The notes below the pieces were generated by a model, which was not told the origin of the DNA, made no database searches, and was given only the letters and a program-made list of their open reading frames with translations. The translations under genes and the position numbers were made by a program. This document shows, piece after piece, positions 40,128 to 50,400 of a stretch of 64,000 nt of DNA. Each line of letters starts with the position of its first letter. The stretch's first letter is position 1. This DNA comes from Mycobacterium kyorinense (GTDB lineage Bacteria > Actinomycetota > Actinomycetes > Mycobacteriales > Mycobacteriaceae): contig NZ_LQPE01000176.1 in the NCBI RefSeq assembly GCF_002101735.1, positions 1-64,000 on the forward strand, read 5' to 3'.

Positions 40128-43100
40128 ATGACCATCACCCGAGCGGCCGAGCCACCCGTCATCGAGACCGCCGCCAATGTTCAGGTGGCGCGCTGGATCG
40201 CGACGATCGCCGGCTTGATCGGCTTCGTGCTGTCGGTCGCCACGCCGCTGCTGCCCGTCGTGCAGACCACCGCCACGCTGAACTGGCCGCAACAGGGACA
40301 GTTCACAAACGTTACGGCGCCGCTGATTTCGCAGACGCCGGTTTCGGTGACGGTGACTGTGCCGTGCTCCGTGGTGAACACGATGCCGCCAAAGGGCGGG
40401 CTGGTGCTGGGCACCGCGCCCAAGCAGGGCAAGGACGCCTCGCTGCAGGGGCTGTTCGTCAACGTCAGCAGCCAACGGGTCGACGTCACCGACCGCAACG
40501 TGGTGATCGCCAGCGCACCACGCAATCTCGTGGCCGGTGCCCAGTGTCAGCGCATCGAGATCACCTCCACACATGCCGGCACCTTCGCCACCTTCGTCGG
40601 GCTGCCCGGGCCACCGGGGCAGCCGTCGGGCTTCCCCGATCCCAACCTGCGCCCGCAGATCGTCGGGGTGTTTACCGACCTGACCGGCCCGGCGCCGCCC
40701 GGGCTGCGGCTGTCGGCGACCATCGACACCCGATTCTCCACCAAGCCAACGATTTTGAAGCTCACCGCGATCGTGCTCGCGATCGCCTCGACCGTCGTCG
40801 CACTGATTGCGTTGTGGCGACTGGACCGGATGGACGGGCGCCGGATGCGCCGGCTGATCCCGGGCCGCTGGCACGGTTTCAGTCTGGCCGACGCGACGGT
40901 GATCTTCGCGTTCCTGCTCTGGCACGTGATCGGCGCCAACTCCTCGGACGACGGCTACATCCTGGGGATGGCCCGCGTCGCCGACCACGCCGGCTACATG
41001 TCCAACTACTTCCGTTGGTTCGGCAGCCCCGAGGACCCGTTCGGCTGGTACTACAACCTGCTCGCGCTGATGACCCATGTCAGCGACCAAAGCATCTGGA
41101 TTCGGTTGCCGGACTTGGTCGCCGGGCTGGTGTGCTGGCTGCTGCTGTCCCGCGAGGTGCTGCCCCGACTGGGGCCCGCGGTGGCGTCGAGCAAGGCCGC
41201 GCTGTGGGCGGCGGGCCTGGTGCTGCTGGCGGCGTGGATGCCGTTCAACAACGGTCTGCGTCCCGAAGGCATCATCGCCGTCGGGTCGCTGATCACCTAC
41301 GTGCTGATCGAGCGGTCGATGTACTCGGGGCGGATGACGCCCGCGGCGCTGGCGATCGTCGCCGCCGCTTTCACGCTCGGGATCCAGCCCACCGGCCTGA
41401 TCGCGGTGGCCGCATTGGTCGCCGGTGGTCGCCCGATCCTGCGAATCCTGGTGCGACGGCATCGCCTTGTCGGCACCTGGCCGCTGGTGGCGCCGTTGCT
41501 GGCAGCCGGCTTCGTGATCCTGCCGGTGGTGTTCGCCGACCAGACCCTGTCAACGGTGTTCGAGGCCACCAGGATTCGCGGCGCGATCGGGCCCAGCCAG
41601 GCCTGGTACACCGAGAACCTGCGCTACTACTATCTGATCCTGCCCACCGTCGACGGCTCGCTGTCACGCCGGTTCGGCTTCCTGATCACCTTCCTGTGCC
41701 TGCTCGCCGCGCTGTTTATCATGTTGCGCCGCAAGCGGGTTCCGGGTGTGGCCCGCGGGCCGGCGTGGCGCCTGATGGGCGTCATCTTCGGCACGATGTT
41801 CTTCTTGATGTTCACCCCCACCAAGTGGGTGCATCACTTCGGCCTGTTCGCCGCGGTCGGTGCGGCGATGGCGGCGCTGACCACCGTGCTGGTCTCGTCC
41901 AAGGTGTTGCGCTGTTCGCGCAACCGGATGGCGTTCGTGGCGGCGGTGTTTTTCATGCTGGCGTTGTGCTTCGCCACCACCAACGGCTGGTGGTACGTGT
42001 CCAGCTACGGCGTGCCGTTCAACAGCGCGATGCCAAAGATCGACGGAATCACAATCAGCACAATCTTTTTCGCTCTGTTCGCGCTGACTGCGGTGTATGC
42101 CAGCTGGCTGCATTTCGCCCCTCGCGACCGCGGAGAGGGCCGGCTGGGCCGCGCGCTGACAGCCGCGCCGGTGCCGATCGCAGCGGGATTCATGGTGTGC
42201 GTGTTCGTCGCGTCGATGGTCGCCGGGATCGTCCGCCAGTACCCCACCTACTCCAACGGCTGGGCCAACCTGCGGGCGTTCACCGGTGGCTGCGGGCTGG
42301 CCGACGACGTGCTCGTCGAACCCGACACCAATGCCGGCTTCATGCCGGCGCTGCCCGGCGACTACGGTTCGCTGGGCCCATTGGGCGGGGTGAACCCCGT
42401 CGGCTTCACCCCCGACGGCGTGCCGGAACACACTGTGGCCGAGGCGATTCGGATGGCGTCACCGCCGCAGCCCGGCGTCGACTACGACTGGGATGCCCCG
42501 ACCAAGCTCAAGGCACCGGGCGTCAACGGTTCCCGGGTGCCGCTGCCCTACGGCCTTGACCCGGCTCGGGTTCCGGTGGCCGGCAGTTACACCACCGGGC
42601 CGCAGCAGGAGAGCCGGCTGGCCTCGGCCTGGTATCAATTGCCCAAGCGCGACGACGGGCATCCGCTGGTGGTCGTCACGGCGGCGGGCAAGATCGCCGG
42701 CAACAGCGTGCTGCACGGTCATACCGACGGACAAACCGTGGTGCTGGAATACGCCCGCGCCGACCTGGCCCCGGCCGGGCGGCTGGTGCCCGACGACCTT
42801 TACGGCGAACAGCCCAAGGCGTGGCGCAACCTGCGGTTCGCCCGCGACAAAATTCCCGCTGACGCGGTGGCCGTCCGCGTGGTGGCCGACGATCTGTCGC
42901 TGACTCCGGAGGACTGGATCGCGGTCACGCCGCCGCGGGTGCCGGAGCTGCGCTCGCTGCAGGAGTACGTCGGCTCGTCGCAGCCGGTGCTGATGGACTG
43001 GGCGGTCGGTATGGCCTTCCCATGCCAGCAGCCGATGCTGCACGCCAACGGCGTCACCGACATCCCGAAGTTCCGCATCACCCCGGACTACATGGCCAAG

Positions 43101-43334
43101 AAGCAGGACACCGATACCTGGGAGGACGGCGTCAACGGCGGCCTGCTGGGCATCACCGACGTGCTGCTGCGGGCGCACGTGATGGCCACCTACCTGTCGC
43201 GAGACTGGGGCCGCGACTGGGGGTCGCTGCGTAAATTCGACACGATCGTCAACGCGCAACCGGCCCAGCTCGACCTCGGCACCGCGACCCGCACCGGATG
43301 GTGGTCGCCAGGGCAGATCCGGATCAAGCCCTGA
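40128..43334 (+). CDS. embB: arabinosyltransferase EmbB
   Basis: 1068 residues. ATG 40128 has a gaaggggg ribosome site; TTG 40101 would be an upstream alternative. LSVATPLLPVVQTTATLNWPQ near the N-terminus, then the GT-C motif SSDDGYILGMARVADHAGYMSNYFRWFGSPEDPF, then a periplasmic C-terminal domain, match EmbB. Met281 corresponds to M. tuberculosis Met306, the main ethambutol-resistance site, and is the wild-type Met. It is separated from embA by the TnpB element, which may uncouple its expression. Confidence 0.95.
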   Translation: MTITRAAEPPVIETAANVQVARWIATIAGLIGFVLSVATPLLPVVQTTATLNWPQQGQFTNVTAPLISQTPVSVTVTVPCSVVNTMPPKGGLVLGTAPKQGKDASLQGLFVNVSSQRVDVTDRNVVIASAPRNLVAGAQCQRIEITSTHAGTFATFVGLPGPPGQPSGFPDPNLRPQIVGVFTDLTGPAPPGLRLSATIDTRFSTKPTILKLTAIVLAIASTVVALIALWRLDRMDGRRMRRLIPGRWHGFSLADATVIFAFLLWHVIGANSSDDGYILGMARVADHAGYMSNYFRWFGSPEDPFGWYYNLLALMTHVSDQSIWIRLPDLVAGLVCWLLLSREVLPRLGPAVASSKAALWAAGLVLLAAWMPFNNGLRPEGIIAVGSLITYVLIERSMYSGRMTPAALAIVAAAFTLGIQPTGLIAVAALVAGGRPILRILVRRHRLVGTWPLVAPLLAAGFVILPVVFADQTLSTVFEATRIRGAIGPSQAWYTENLRYYYLILPTVDGSLSRRFGFLITFLCLLAALFIMLRRKRVPGVARGPAWRLMGVIFGTMFFLMFTPTKWVHHFGLFAAVGAAMAALTTVLVSSKVLRCSRNRMAFVAAVFFMLALCFATTNGWWYVSSYGVPFNSAMPKIDGITISTIFFALFALTAVYASWLHFAPRDRGEGRLGRALTAAPVPIAAGFMVCVFVASMVAGIVRQYPTYSNGWANLRAFTGGCGLADDVLVEPDTNAGFMPALPGDYGSLGPLGGVNPVGFTPDGVPEHTVAEAIRMASPPQPGVDYDWDAPTKLKAPGVNGSRVPLPYGLDPARVPVAGSYTTGPQQESRLASAWYQLPKRDDGHPLVVVTAAGKIAGNSVLHGHTDGQTVVLEYARADLAPAGRLVPDDLYGEQPKAWRNLRFARDKIPADAVAVRVVADDLSLTPEDWIAVTPPRVPELRSLQEYVGSSQPVLMDWAVGMAFPCQQPMLHANGVTDIPKFRITPDYMAKKQDTDTWEDGVNGGLLGITDVLLRAHVMATYLSRDWGRDWGSLRKFDTIVNAQPAQLDLGTATRTGWWSPGQIRIKP

Positions 43335-43377
43335 GCCATCCCGATTGGCGGCGGCCGGTGGCGGGTAGCCGGTGGGG

Positions 43378-43506
43378 ATGCGTGCTGAAGAAGGCGACGA
43401 AACCGTCGAAGAGCTGGCCGACGAGGCCGGCGAGGCGAAAAAGGAACTGCGGGAAACCACCGCGACCGGCAAAAAGGTGCAGCAGGAGGCCGAGAAGTCG
43501 GACTGA
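43378..43506 (+). CDS. very small helical protein
   Basis: 42 residues, too short for usual ORF cut-offs: starts MRAEEGDETVEELADEAGEA and ends KKVQQEAEKSD. It is entirely charged and helical (Glu/Lys/Ala heptad-like) and soluble. GGTGGGG immediately precedes the ATG. It lies 43 bp after embB and 6 bp before the SGNH hydrolase, so it may be co-transcribed. Coding status rests on composition and position only. Confidence 0.5.
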   Translation: MRAEEGDETVEELADEAGEAKKELRETTATGKKVQQEAEKSD

Positions 43507-43512
43507 GGCACC

Positions 43513-44382
43513 ATGACGCCACGCTGGGCATCTATCGGCGCGGTGTCGGTGCTTGGCGCCTTGGCGCTCGCCTGCGGCGCGCCGCCGCCCACCGGAGCCG
43601 GATCGCCCGGCCAGCCCAACTACGTCGCGATGGGCGACTCGGCGGCGGCAGAGCCCGGCGTGCCGGATCCAGCACCGCCGCCCGGCTGCCAGAAGTCGAC
43701 GCACAACTATCCGTCGGTACTGGCCCGGCGCATCGGCGCGACGAGCTTCACCGACGTCACCTGCAGCGGCGCGACGACCGACGACATCACGAGTCGGGCC
43801 CAACCAACCTCCAGCGGCCCGGTGCCGCCGCAGATCGACGCGGTCGGCGCCGACACCACGCTGATCACGATCACCATCGGCGGCAACGACGTCGCGCTGG
43901 CCGGTGACGCCGCGCAGTGCCGGGCCGCGTCGCTGGATTCCCCGCCGTGTGCGCAGCGGTTTGTGACCAACGGCGTGGACAGCATCTCGGCGGCGATCAA
44001 CGCACAGGTTCCGGTGTGGGGCACGATGATCGACGACGTCCGCGCCAAGGCGCCCGCCGCGCGGATCGTCCTGGTCGGATACCTGACCTACATCCGGCCC
44101 GGCGGCTGCTTCCCGGACCAGCCCGTCCTCCCCACGGACGCCGACTACTTCGAGTCGAAAGTCAACGAGCTCGACGACCGGCAGATGCAGCTGGCGGCCG
44201 CCAAAGGGATCGACTTCTTCGACACCCGACAGCTGTCCGTCGGCCACGACATGTGCGCGCCACCCGACCAGCGTTATGTCGAGGGGTTTGTGGCCGCCAA
44301 TCCTGCTGCGCCGCTGCACCCTAACGCGATGGGCGCCGCCGCGGTCGGCAACGCTCTTGCCGACTGGCTGGCTCGCCGCTAG
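43513..44382 (+). CDS. secreted SGNH/GDSL hydrolase
   Basis: 289 residues. A hydrophobic N-terminal signal (VSVLGALALACG) is followed by the SGNH blocks: YVAMGDSAAA (nucleophile Ser), GATTDDI, TITIGGNDVALA and LHPNAMGAAAVG with the catalytic His. Several cysteine pairs suit an exported enzyme. It probably removes acyl or acetyl groups from lipids or sugars. The Cys after LALA could be a weak lipobox. It overlaps the convergent MBL gene by 4 nt. Confidence 0.85.
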   Translation: MTPRWASIGAVSVLGALALACGAPPPTGAGSPGQPNYVAMGDSAAAEPGVPDPAPPPGCQKSTHNYPSVLARRIGATSFTDVTCSGATTDDITSRAQPTSSGPVPPQIDAVGADTTLITITIGGNDVALAGDAAQCRAASLDSPPCAQRFVTNGVDSISAAINAQVPVWGTMIDDVRAKAPAARIVLVGYLTYIRPGGCFPDQPVLPTDADYFESKVNELDDRQMQLAAAKGIDFFDTRQLSVGHDMCAPPDQRYVEGFVAANPAAPLHPNAMGAAAVGNALADWLARR

Positions 44383-45179
44383 ACCGGGACCGCCGCGACG
44401 TCCAGTGTTTCACCGGGTTCGAGGTTGACGATTCGCAGAGATTTGGCTTCGGCTGCGATACACAGTTTGGTCAACGGATTGTCCTCTTCGACATAGTACG
44501 GCGGGCGGTTAACACCGAAGTGCATGGGCACCAATGTCTTTGCGCCGAGGATGACGGCAGCCTGCGCGGCTTGTTCGGGTGTCAGGTCGGCGGGCAGTTC
44601 ACTCGCAGGTTGCAGATGTGGTACCGGGAAGTTCACTCTCGCACCGTTGATCGGCAGGACAGCGACGTCGACCGGGCCGGTCCGGTGCGCGATCAGCCAC
44701 CAGTAGCCGTGGAACAGCGTGTCGCCGCCGTGAAAGATTCGCCGGCCGTCCGCCTGGACAACCCAGCCCACCTGGGGATCACCCAAGCCGTCGACGGCAG
44801 GGACCGCGGTGATGGTGAACGACCCCAATTCGGTTCGCTCCCAGTCGGATACGACTCGGGTGTCGAGCGTGCTTGCCGCAATGTCGTCTTCTTGTGGGGC
44901 CGTCGCGACCGCTTCCTCATCGGACCCGACGAAGGGAGGCGGGCGCAGCACCAGGCCGCGAGGGCCAACGGCGGTTTGGATGGCCGCAACGTCGGTGTGG
45001 TCGCCATGCAGGTGGGTGACCAGTGCCGCCGACGCCTGGCCGGGCTGTGTCGGCGCCACGAATTGGTCGTTCGGCAGAACCGAACTCAGCACCCGAAAAT
45101 CGTGCACATAGTCCACGACCAATGACGCACCCTGGGCGATCACTTCGATACCGGCCCAGCCCAAACGTCGAATCCTCAT
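44379..45179 (-). CDS. metallo-beta-lactamase-fold hydrolase (UlaG-like)
   Basis: 266 residues. MBL motif ALVTHLHGDHTDVAAI (HxHxDH) plus IFHGGDTLFHGYW and LVPMHFGVNRPPYY, typical of L-ascorbate lactonase/UlaG-like enzymes with two metals. Cytosolic; substrate unknown. ATG 45179 was preferred over TTG 45188, with GGAAAGGG upstream. It follows the TetR gene by 5 bp on the same strand, so it is probably controlled by that repressor. Confidence 0.85.
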   Translation of the reverse strand: MRIRRLGWAGIEVIAQGASLVVDYVHDFRVLSSVLPNDQFVAPTQPGQASAALVTHLHGDHTDVAAIQTAVGPRGLVLRPPPFVGSDEEAVATAPQEDDIAASTLDTRVVSDWERTELGSFTITAVPAVDGLGDPQVGWVVQADGRRIFHGGDTLFHGYWWLIAHRTGPVDVAVLPINGARVNFPVPHLQPASELPADLTPEQAAQAAVILGAKTLVPMHFGVNRPPYYVEEDNPLTKLCIAAEAKSLRIVNLEPGETLDVAAVPV

Positions 45180-45184
45180 GCCAA

Positions 45185-45811
45185 TCAACCCTTTCCAGTG
45201 TGCTTGACGCTGTCGATGCGGGCCGTGATCGCCGCGGTGGCACGGTCGTACGCGCTGTCGTCGTCGAAAAGGACCGCTTCGGAGTTCGCGGCGCGCGCGA
45301 ATGCGTCCAGTTCAAAGGCAAGCTGGGCCGGGTCGACGTCGGCGCGCAGCTCGCCGGTTGCCTGCGCTTCCCGCACCAAGCGTTCTTGCAAGCCCAGCCA
45401 ACTGGTGTGGTGTTCACGGATCGCGTCGCGGATGAGTCCGTCGCGTGCGTCATACTCCGCAGTGACGGCGGCGAAGAAACAGCCACCGGAAAACACCCGC
45501 CGCCGCGAGTAGTCCATCCAGTGCTGGTAGAGCGCCACCAGGCGGGGCAAGCCTCTACCGGCGCGCAACGCCGGAGCGATCACATGCCGGGTGAATACGT
45601 CGCCGGCGTAGCCGACGGCAGCCAGCTGCAGTTGCGCTTTGGAGCCGAAATGCGCCGCAACGTTGCTCTTGCTGGTACCGCACTCCTTGGCGAGTCGGCC
45701 GATGGACAGGCCTTCCAGTCCGTCCGCCGACGCGATATCGGCGGCCGTCGCCAAAATCGTCGATCGTGCCCGTTCCCCGCGAGCGAGCCGCCCGTCGCTC
45801 TTGGCATCCAT
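45185..45811 (-). CDS. TetR-family repressor
   Basis: 208 residues. The N-terminal helix-turn-helix reads RSTILATAADIASADGLEGLSIGRLAKECGTSKSNVAAHFGSKAQL. The C-terminal ligand domain has an AefR/TetR_C-like part (VFSGGCFFAAVTAEYDARDG). It heads a two-gene operon with the MBL hydrolase and should repress its own promoter through the palindrome 17 bp upstream of the ATG. Confidence 0.9.
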   Translation of the reverse strand: MDAKSDGRLARGERARSTILATAADIASADGLEGLSIGRLAKECGTSKSNVAAHFGSKAQLQLAAVGYAGDVFTRHVIAPALRAGRGLPRLVALYQHWMDYSRRRVFSGGCFFAAVTAEYDARDGLIRDAIREHHTSWLGLQERLVREAQATGELRADVDPAQLAFELDAFARAANSEAVLFDDDSAYDRATAAITARIDSVKHTGKG

Positions 45812-45820
45812 GGCGCAAAG

Positions 45821-45848
45821 ACTATACGAACGATCGTTCAGAATTCAA
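45821..45848 (-). promoter_or_regulatory. promoter with embedded TetR operator
   Basis: On the minus strand TTGAAT (45848-45843), a 16-nt spacer and TATAGT (45826-45821) form a good promoter for the TetR gene. The spacer contains the perfect 12-bp palindrome GAACGATCGTTC (45828-45839), a typical TetR-type site. A dimer bound there would block RNA polymerase. Confidence 0.7.
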
Positions 45849-45852
45849 GGCC

Positions 45853-45908
45853 GAGCAGACGTGGAATCGCACAATGCGGGCCGCTATCGTGCGATTCTGC
45901 GTCTGCTC
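45853..45908 (-). terminator. terminator of the fadD32-pks13-accD4 operon
   Basis: Twenty-base arms (45853-45872 and 45889-45908) are complementary at 18 of 20 positions with a 16-nt loop. The hairpin lies 11 bp after the accD4 stop and just before the TetR promoter. No strong T-tract follows on the minus strand. Confidence 0.75.
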
Positions 45909-45918
45909 GCCGTGAAAA

Positions 45919-47472
45919 CTAGACCGGGATCAGGCCGTGCTTGCGGCCCACCCGCCGGTAGATCTGCTTGTCGCGCAGCAGGTGCAGCGACTTGCGCAGC
46001 AGCAACCGGGTGTCGTGCGGTTCGATGACCGCGTCGATGAACCCGCGCTCGGCGGCGATCCACGGGATTGCCATGTTGAGGTTGTAGTTGTCGATGAAGC
46101 TCTTCTTGATCGCCTGTGCCTCGGGCGTGTGCGGGTCGGGGAACCGCTTCATCAGCAGCTGCGCGGCGCCCTCGGCGCCGATCACCGCGATGCGCGCGGT
46201 GGGCCACGCGTAGTTGAAGTCCGCGGTCAGCTGCCGCGAGCCCATCACGGCGTAGGCGCCGCCGTAGGACTTGCGGACGGTGATCGTCACTTTCGGCACG
46301 TCGGCTTCCACCACCGCATACAGGAACCGCCCGCCGCGCTTGATGATGCCGTTCTTCTCCTGCTCGGCGCCGGGCAGGAAGCCGGGCGTGTCGACGACGA
46401 ACACCAGCGGGATGTCGAATGCGTCGCAGAACCGGATGAACCGCGCCGCCTTGTCGGAGGCCTCGTTGTCGATCGAGCCCGACAAGTGCATCGGCTGGTT
46501 GGCGACCACCCCCACCGGGCGCCCGTCGACCCGGGCGAACCCGGTGATGATCGCCGGCCCGGCCTGCGCGGCGACGTCGAGGAAGTCACCGTCGTCGAAG
46601 ATCCGCAGCAGGATCTCGTGCATGTCGTAGGCCATGTTGTCCGAGTCCGGCACGATCGAGTCGAGCTCGAGGTCGGTCGGGGTGATCTCCGGCTCCAGGC
46701 CGGGGTTGATGATCGGCGGCTTGTCGAAGCAGTTCGACGGCAAAAACGACAGGAAGTCGCGCACGTACTGGAACGCCGCCGCCTCGGAGTCGACGACCTG
46801 GTGGATGTTGCCGTAGCGGGCCTGGGCGTCGGCGCCGCCGAGCTCGTCGAGGCTGACCTCTTCACCGGTGACTTCGGCGATCACGTCCGGCCCGGTGACA
46901 AAGAAGTAGCCCTGGTCGCGCACCGCCACCAACAGGTCGTCCTGGATTGGCGAATACACCGCTCCCCCAGCACATTTGCCGAGGATGATGGAAATCTGCG
47001 GCACCAGCCCGGACAGCGCCTCGTGGCGCCGGCCCAGCTCGGCGTACCACGCCAGCGAGGTCACCGCGTCCTGGATGCGGGCGCCGCCGGAGTCGTTGAT
47101 GCCGATGATCGGGCAGGCCACCATCGCGCACCACTCCATGAGGTCGGCGACCTTGCGCCCGAACATCTCACCGACCGAGCCGCCAAACACGGTTTGGTCG
47201 TGGGAGAACACCCCGACCGGCCGGCCGTTGATGGTCCCGCGGCCGGTGACCACGCCGTCGCTGAAAGGCGCGTTGGGATCGCCCGGAGTGCGCGCCAGCG
47301 CGCCGGTCTCGAGGAAGCTACCCGGATCCAACAGTTCATACACGCGGGAGCGGGCGCTCGGGAGGCCCTTCTTGTCGCGCCTGGCGATGGACTTCGGATC
47401 GCCGGGTTCCTTGGCCAGTTCCAGCTTTTCCCGGAGTTCGGCCAGCAGCTCGGCGGTGGTCTTTGTGGTCAC
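45919..47472 (-). CDS. accD4: acyl-CoA carboxylase beta subunit AccD4
   Basis: 517 residues. Biotin-dependent carboxyltransferase with crotonase-type repeats: GINDSGGARIQDAV and the oxyanion glycines GKCAGGAVYSP in the N-half, PLVFVVDTPGFLPGAEQE and KSYGGAYAVMGSRQ in the C-half. It corresponds to Rv3799c. With AccA3/AccE5 it carboxylates the long-chain acyl-CoA that Pks13 condenses with the meromycolate. Its ATG overlaps the pks13 stop by 4 nt. Confidence 0.95.
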   Translation of the reverse strand: MTTKTTAELLAELREKLELAKEPGDPKSIARRDKKGLPSARSRVYELLDPGSFLETGALARTPGDPNAPFSDGVVTGRGTINGRPVGVFSHDQTVFGGSVGEMFGRKVADLMEWCAMVACPIIGINDSGGARIQDAVTSLAWYAELGRRHEALSGLVPQISIILGKCAGGAVYSPIQDDLLVAVRDQGYFFVTGPDVIAEVTGEEVSLDELGGADAQARYGNIHQVVDSEAAAFQYVRDFLSFLPSNCFDKPPIINPGLEPEITPTDLELDSIVPDSDNMAYDMHEILLRIFDDGDFLDVAAQAGPAIITGFARVDGRPVGVVANQPMHLSGSIDNEASDKAARFIRFCDAFDIPLVFVVDTPGFLPGAEQEKNGIIKRGGRFLYAVVEADVPKVTITVRKSYGGAYAVMGSRQLTADFNYAWPTARIAVIGAEGAAQLLMKRFPDPHTPEAQAIKKSFIDNYNLNMAIPWIAAERGFIDAVIEPHDTRLLLRKSLHLLRDKQIYRRVGRKHGLIPV

Positions 47473-50400
47473 TTGCGTGCCTTCTCCTCAGCTTCGATCC
47501 GGTTGAGCACCTGGGTCATATGCGCGCCGACCTTGGCGATGATCGGCTCGTCGATGACCTGGATGTGTTCACCACCGACCGGCACCACCTCGAGGTCCGA
47601 AACGTACTCGCCCCACCCTCCGTCGGGCTTGCGGGTGGCGTAGCGCGGCTCGAACATGATCGCGTCGTCGTGGTAGCGGTCGGCCATGTAGAGCGTGACA
47701 TGCCCGTCGTAGGGCTGGATCTGGGCGGTGTCGATGGCCCGCTGGTCCAGATACGACGTGCGCTGGTGCTCGATGATGCCGCCCGGGATCTGCACGCCGC
47801 TGGCCTTGACCGCCTCCAGGACGAAGCGCACCTGACCCTCGTCGTCGAGTTCTTCGAGCTGCTCGTACGGGATTTCGGGGATCTGCACGTTGAAGGTGCG
47901 CTCGGCGAAGCGGGCGTAGCGCTCCCAGCGTTTGCGGGTCTCCTCCTTGGTCTGCGGGATCTCCTCGCCCGGGCGCACCGCGTCGATCAGCCCGACGAAC
48001 GGCACGTCGCAGCCCTGCTGCTTGAGCCCGATCGCACAGGCGTAGGCCAGCGCCCCGCCCAGCGACCATCCGGCCAGCACGAAGGGCCCATTGCCTTGCA
48101 GCTCAAGGAGTTTCGGCACGTACTGCGCGGCTCGCTCCTCAATGGTGCCTTCGACGCGTTCGAATCCGTACATCGGGGTGTCGGCCGGCAGGCGTTTGAG
48201 CAGCGGCTCGTAGACCACCGTCGACCCGCCGGCGGCGTGGAACACGAACACCGGGACCTTGCCGGAACCTTCGGGCCTGGGCCGAAGGATGCGCACAAAG
48301 CCGTCGATCTGGCCGGCCTCCAGGTACTCGCGCACCGTGGTGGCCAGCTCCTCGATGGTCTGCGCGGACTTGACGTCCTCGGCGCTGATCGGACCCTCTG
48401 CCCGCTCGGAAAGCCGTTGGGCCATCTTGGCGGCCGCGTCGTCGTCGAGCTTGGGCAACGGGTTGAAGATGCCGCCCGGCGACTTCCCGGTGACGATCGC
48501 CCAGGTGGCGAAGGTGACCCGCTCCGAGGCATCACGCGGCGGCACGTCGGAACCCAGTGCCTCGGCGACCGCCTGCTGGTTGAGCGCCTGCGCGGCGCCG
48601 GCCAGGTTGGGCTGCGCCGACGGGCCAGCGGGGTTGGTCGGCGGCGGCGGGACCGGGACATCGGAAACCGGCGGCGCCGCTTGGGTTTCCGGCTCAGCCT
48701 GCGGATCGGGCGCCTTCGTCACGGTGGACGCCGTCGCGCCGGACAGCAATGCCGCCTGCTCCTTGGCGATCTCCTCGGCCGTCTGCGTCTTCTGGTGCTC
48801 GTGCAGCTGCTGCACCTCGTCGCGGTGCTCGATCGCGTAAAGGATCAGTTGCTCGACGTTGTAGAGGTTGGCGTCGCGGACCGCCTGCAACTGGATCGGC
48901 GGCAAGTCGAAGTCGTACTCGACGCGGTTCTTGATCCGCACCGCCATCAACGAATCCAGGCCGAGCTCGATCAGCGGCACCTCCCACGGCAGATCCTCTG
49001 GCTCGTAGCCCATCGCCATCGACACGATGGTCGCCAACCGGTCGTGCACCGTCTCACCGGAATCCGGCGACCACTTGCGCAAATCACCGGCCTGGCGGGC
49101 GGTCAGGCTGTCGTGCAGGACCTCCGCATCCGGTTCGGCTTCGGCGGCGTCGGCAGCCGGTGCGCCGTTGGTCGGCGCGACGGTCACCGGCGCAGCCACT
49201 GCGGCGCCGGCGCCGACCGCCGTCGGCAACACCGCGGATTGCCCGCCGCGGGACACCAGCGCGTCGTAGACCAACGTGAACGACTCGTCGATGCGCGCAT
49301 GCACCTGGACCGCCGCGCCGCCGGGATGGCGGGTCAGCGTCATCACCAACCGGGCGTTCTCGGCGGGCACCGCCCGCTGCTCGGACGCCGTCAGCTGCGC
49401 ATCCGGAATAACCGCAGCCGCAGCGGCTTTCACCAGAGCGGCCAGGTCTGTCGCTCCGCGCGGCGCGTACTCCCACACGTGCCGGCCGTCGGGCAACGCC
49501 ACGTGGTTGCCCGGCATCATCACCGAGGCGTCGCCGGAGAAATGCGCGTCGAGCCAGTGTTCCTTGCGACGGAACCGGGTCGGAGGGATGTTGGCGTAGT
49601 CCTCCGGTCGGGCGGCACGGCTGAACAGCGTGCGGATGTCGAGGTCGTGGCCGTGGACGAACAGCTGCGCCATCGCGGTGGTCATCGCGTCGACCTCGTC
49701 GACCTTGCGGGCCAGCGTCGAAATCAGTTGCGCGTCAGGCAATCCCGCGGCTGCAGTGGTCAGGCCCACCTGCATCAGCGCCACCGGGTTGGGCGCGAGC
49801 TCCAAAAATGTGGTGTACCCACTCTCGACGGCGTTGCGGACGCCGTGGGTGAAGTACACGGAGTGCCGAAGGCCCTTCTTCCAGTACTCCACGTCGTGGA
49901 TCGGCTCACCGCCGGGCTTGATGTAGCTGCCCTCGTGCACGGTGGAGAAGTAGCCGCAGGCCAGCGGCATCGGGTGGATGCCCTGCAATTCCGCGGTGAA
50001 CTCGCCGAGCAGCGGGTCCATCTGCGCGGTGTGGCTGGCGCCCTTGGTCTGGAACTTGCGGGCGAAGCGGCCCTCGGCCTCGCAGCGCGCGATGATCGCG
50101 TCCACCTGTTCGGGCGGCCCGCCGATGACGGTCTGGTTCGGCGCCGCGTAGACGCAGACCTCCAGGTCGGGGAAGTCGGCGAAGACCGTCTTGATCTCGT
50201 CGGCCGAGTACTCGACCAGCGCCATGAGCCGGATGAACTCACCGAACAGCATCGCCTCGCCCTCGCCCATCAGCCGGGCGCGCGGGACGATGATCCGGAC
50301 GGTATCGCGCAGCGAGAGCCCGCCGGCGAAGTAGGCGGCCCCCGGCTCGCCCAGCGACTGGCCGATCACCGCGGCCGGCTTGGCGCCGTGGGCTTTGAGC

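Noticed and set aside
39963..41462. 499-residue minus-strand ORF spanning the tnpB 5' end and embB
   Set aside because: Antisense shadow of embB running into the insertion element; no motif.
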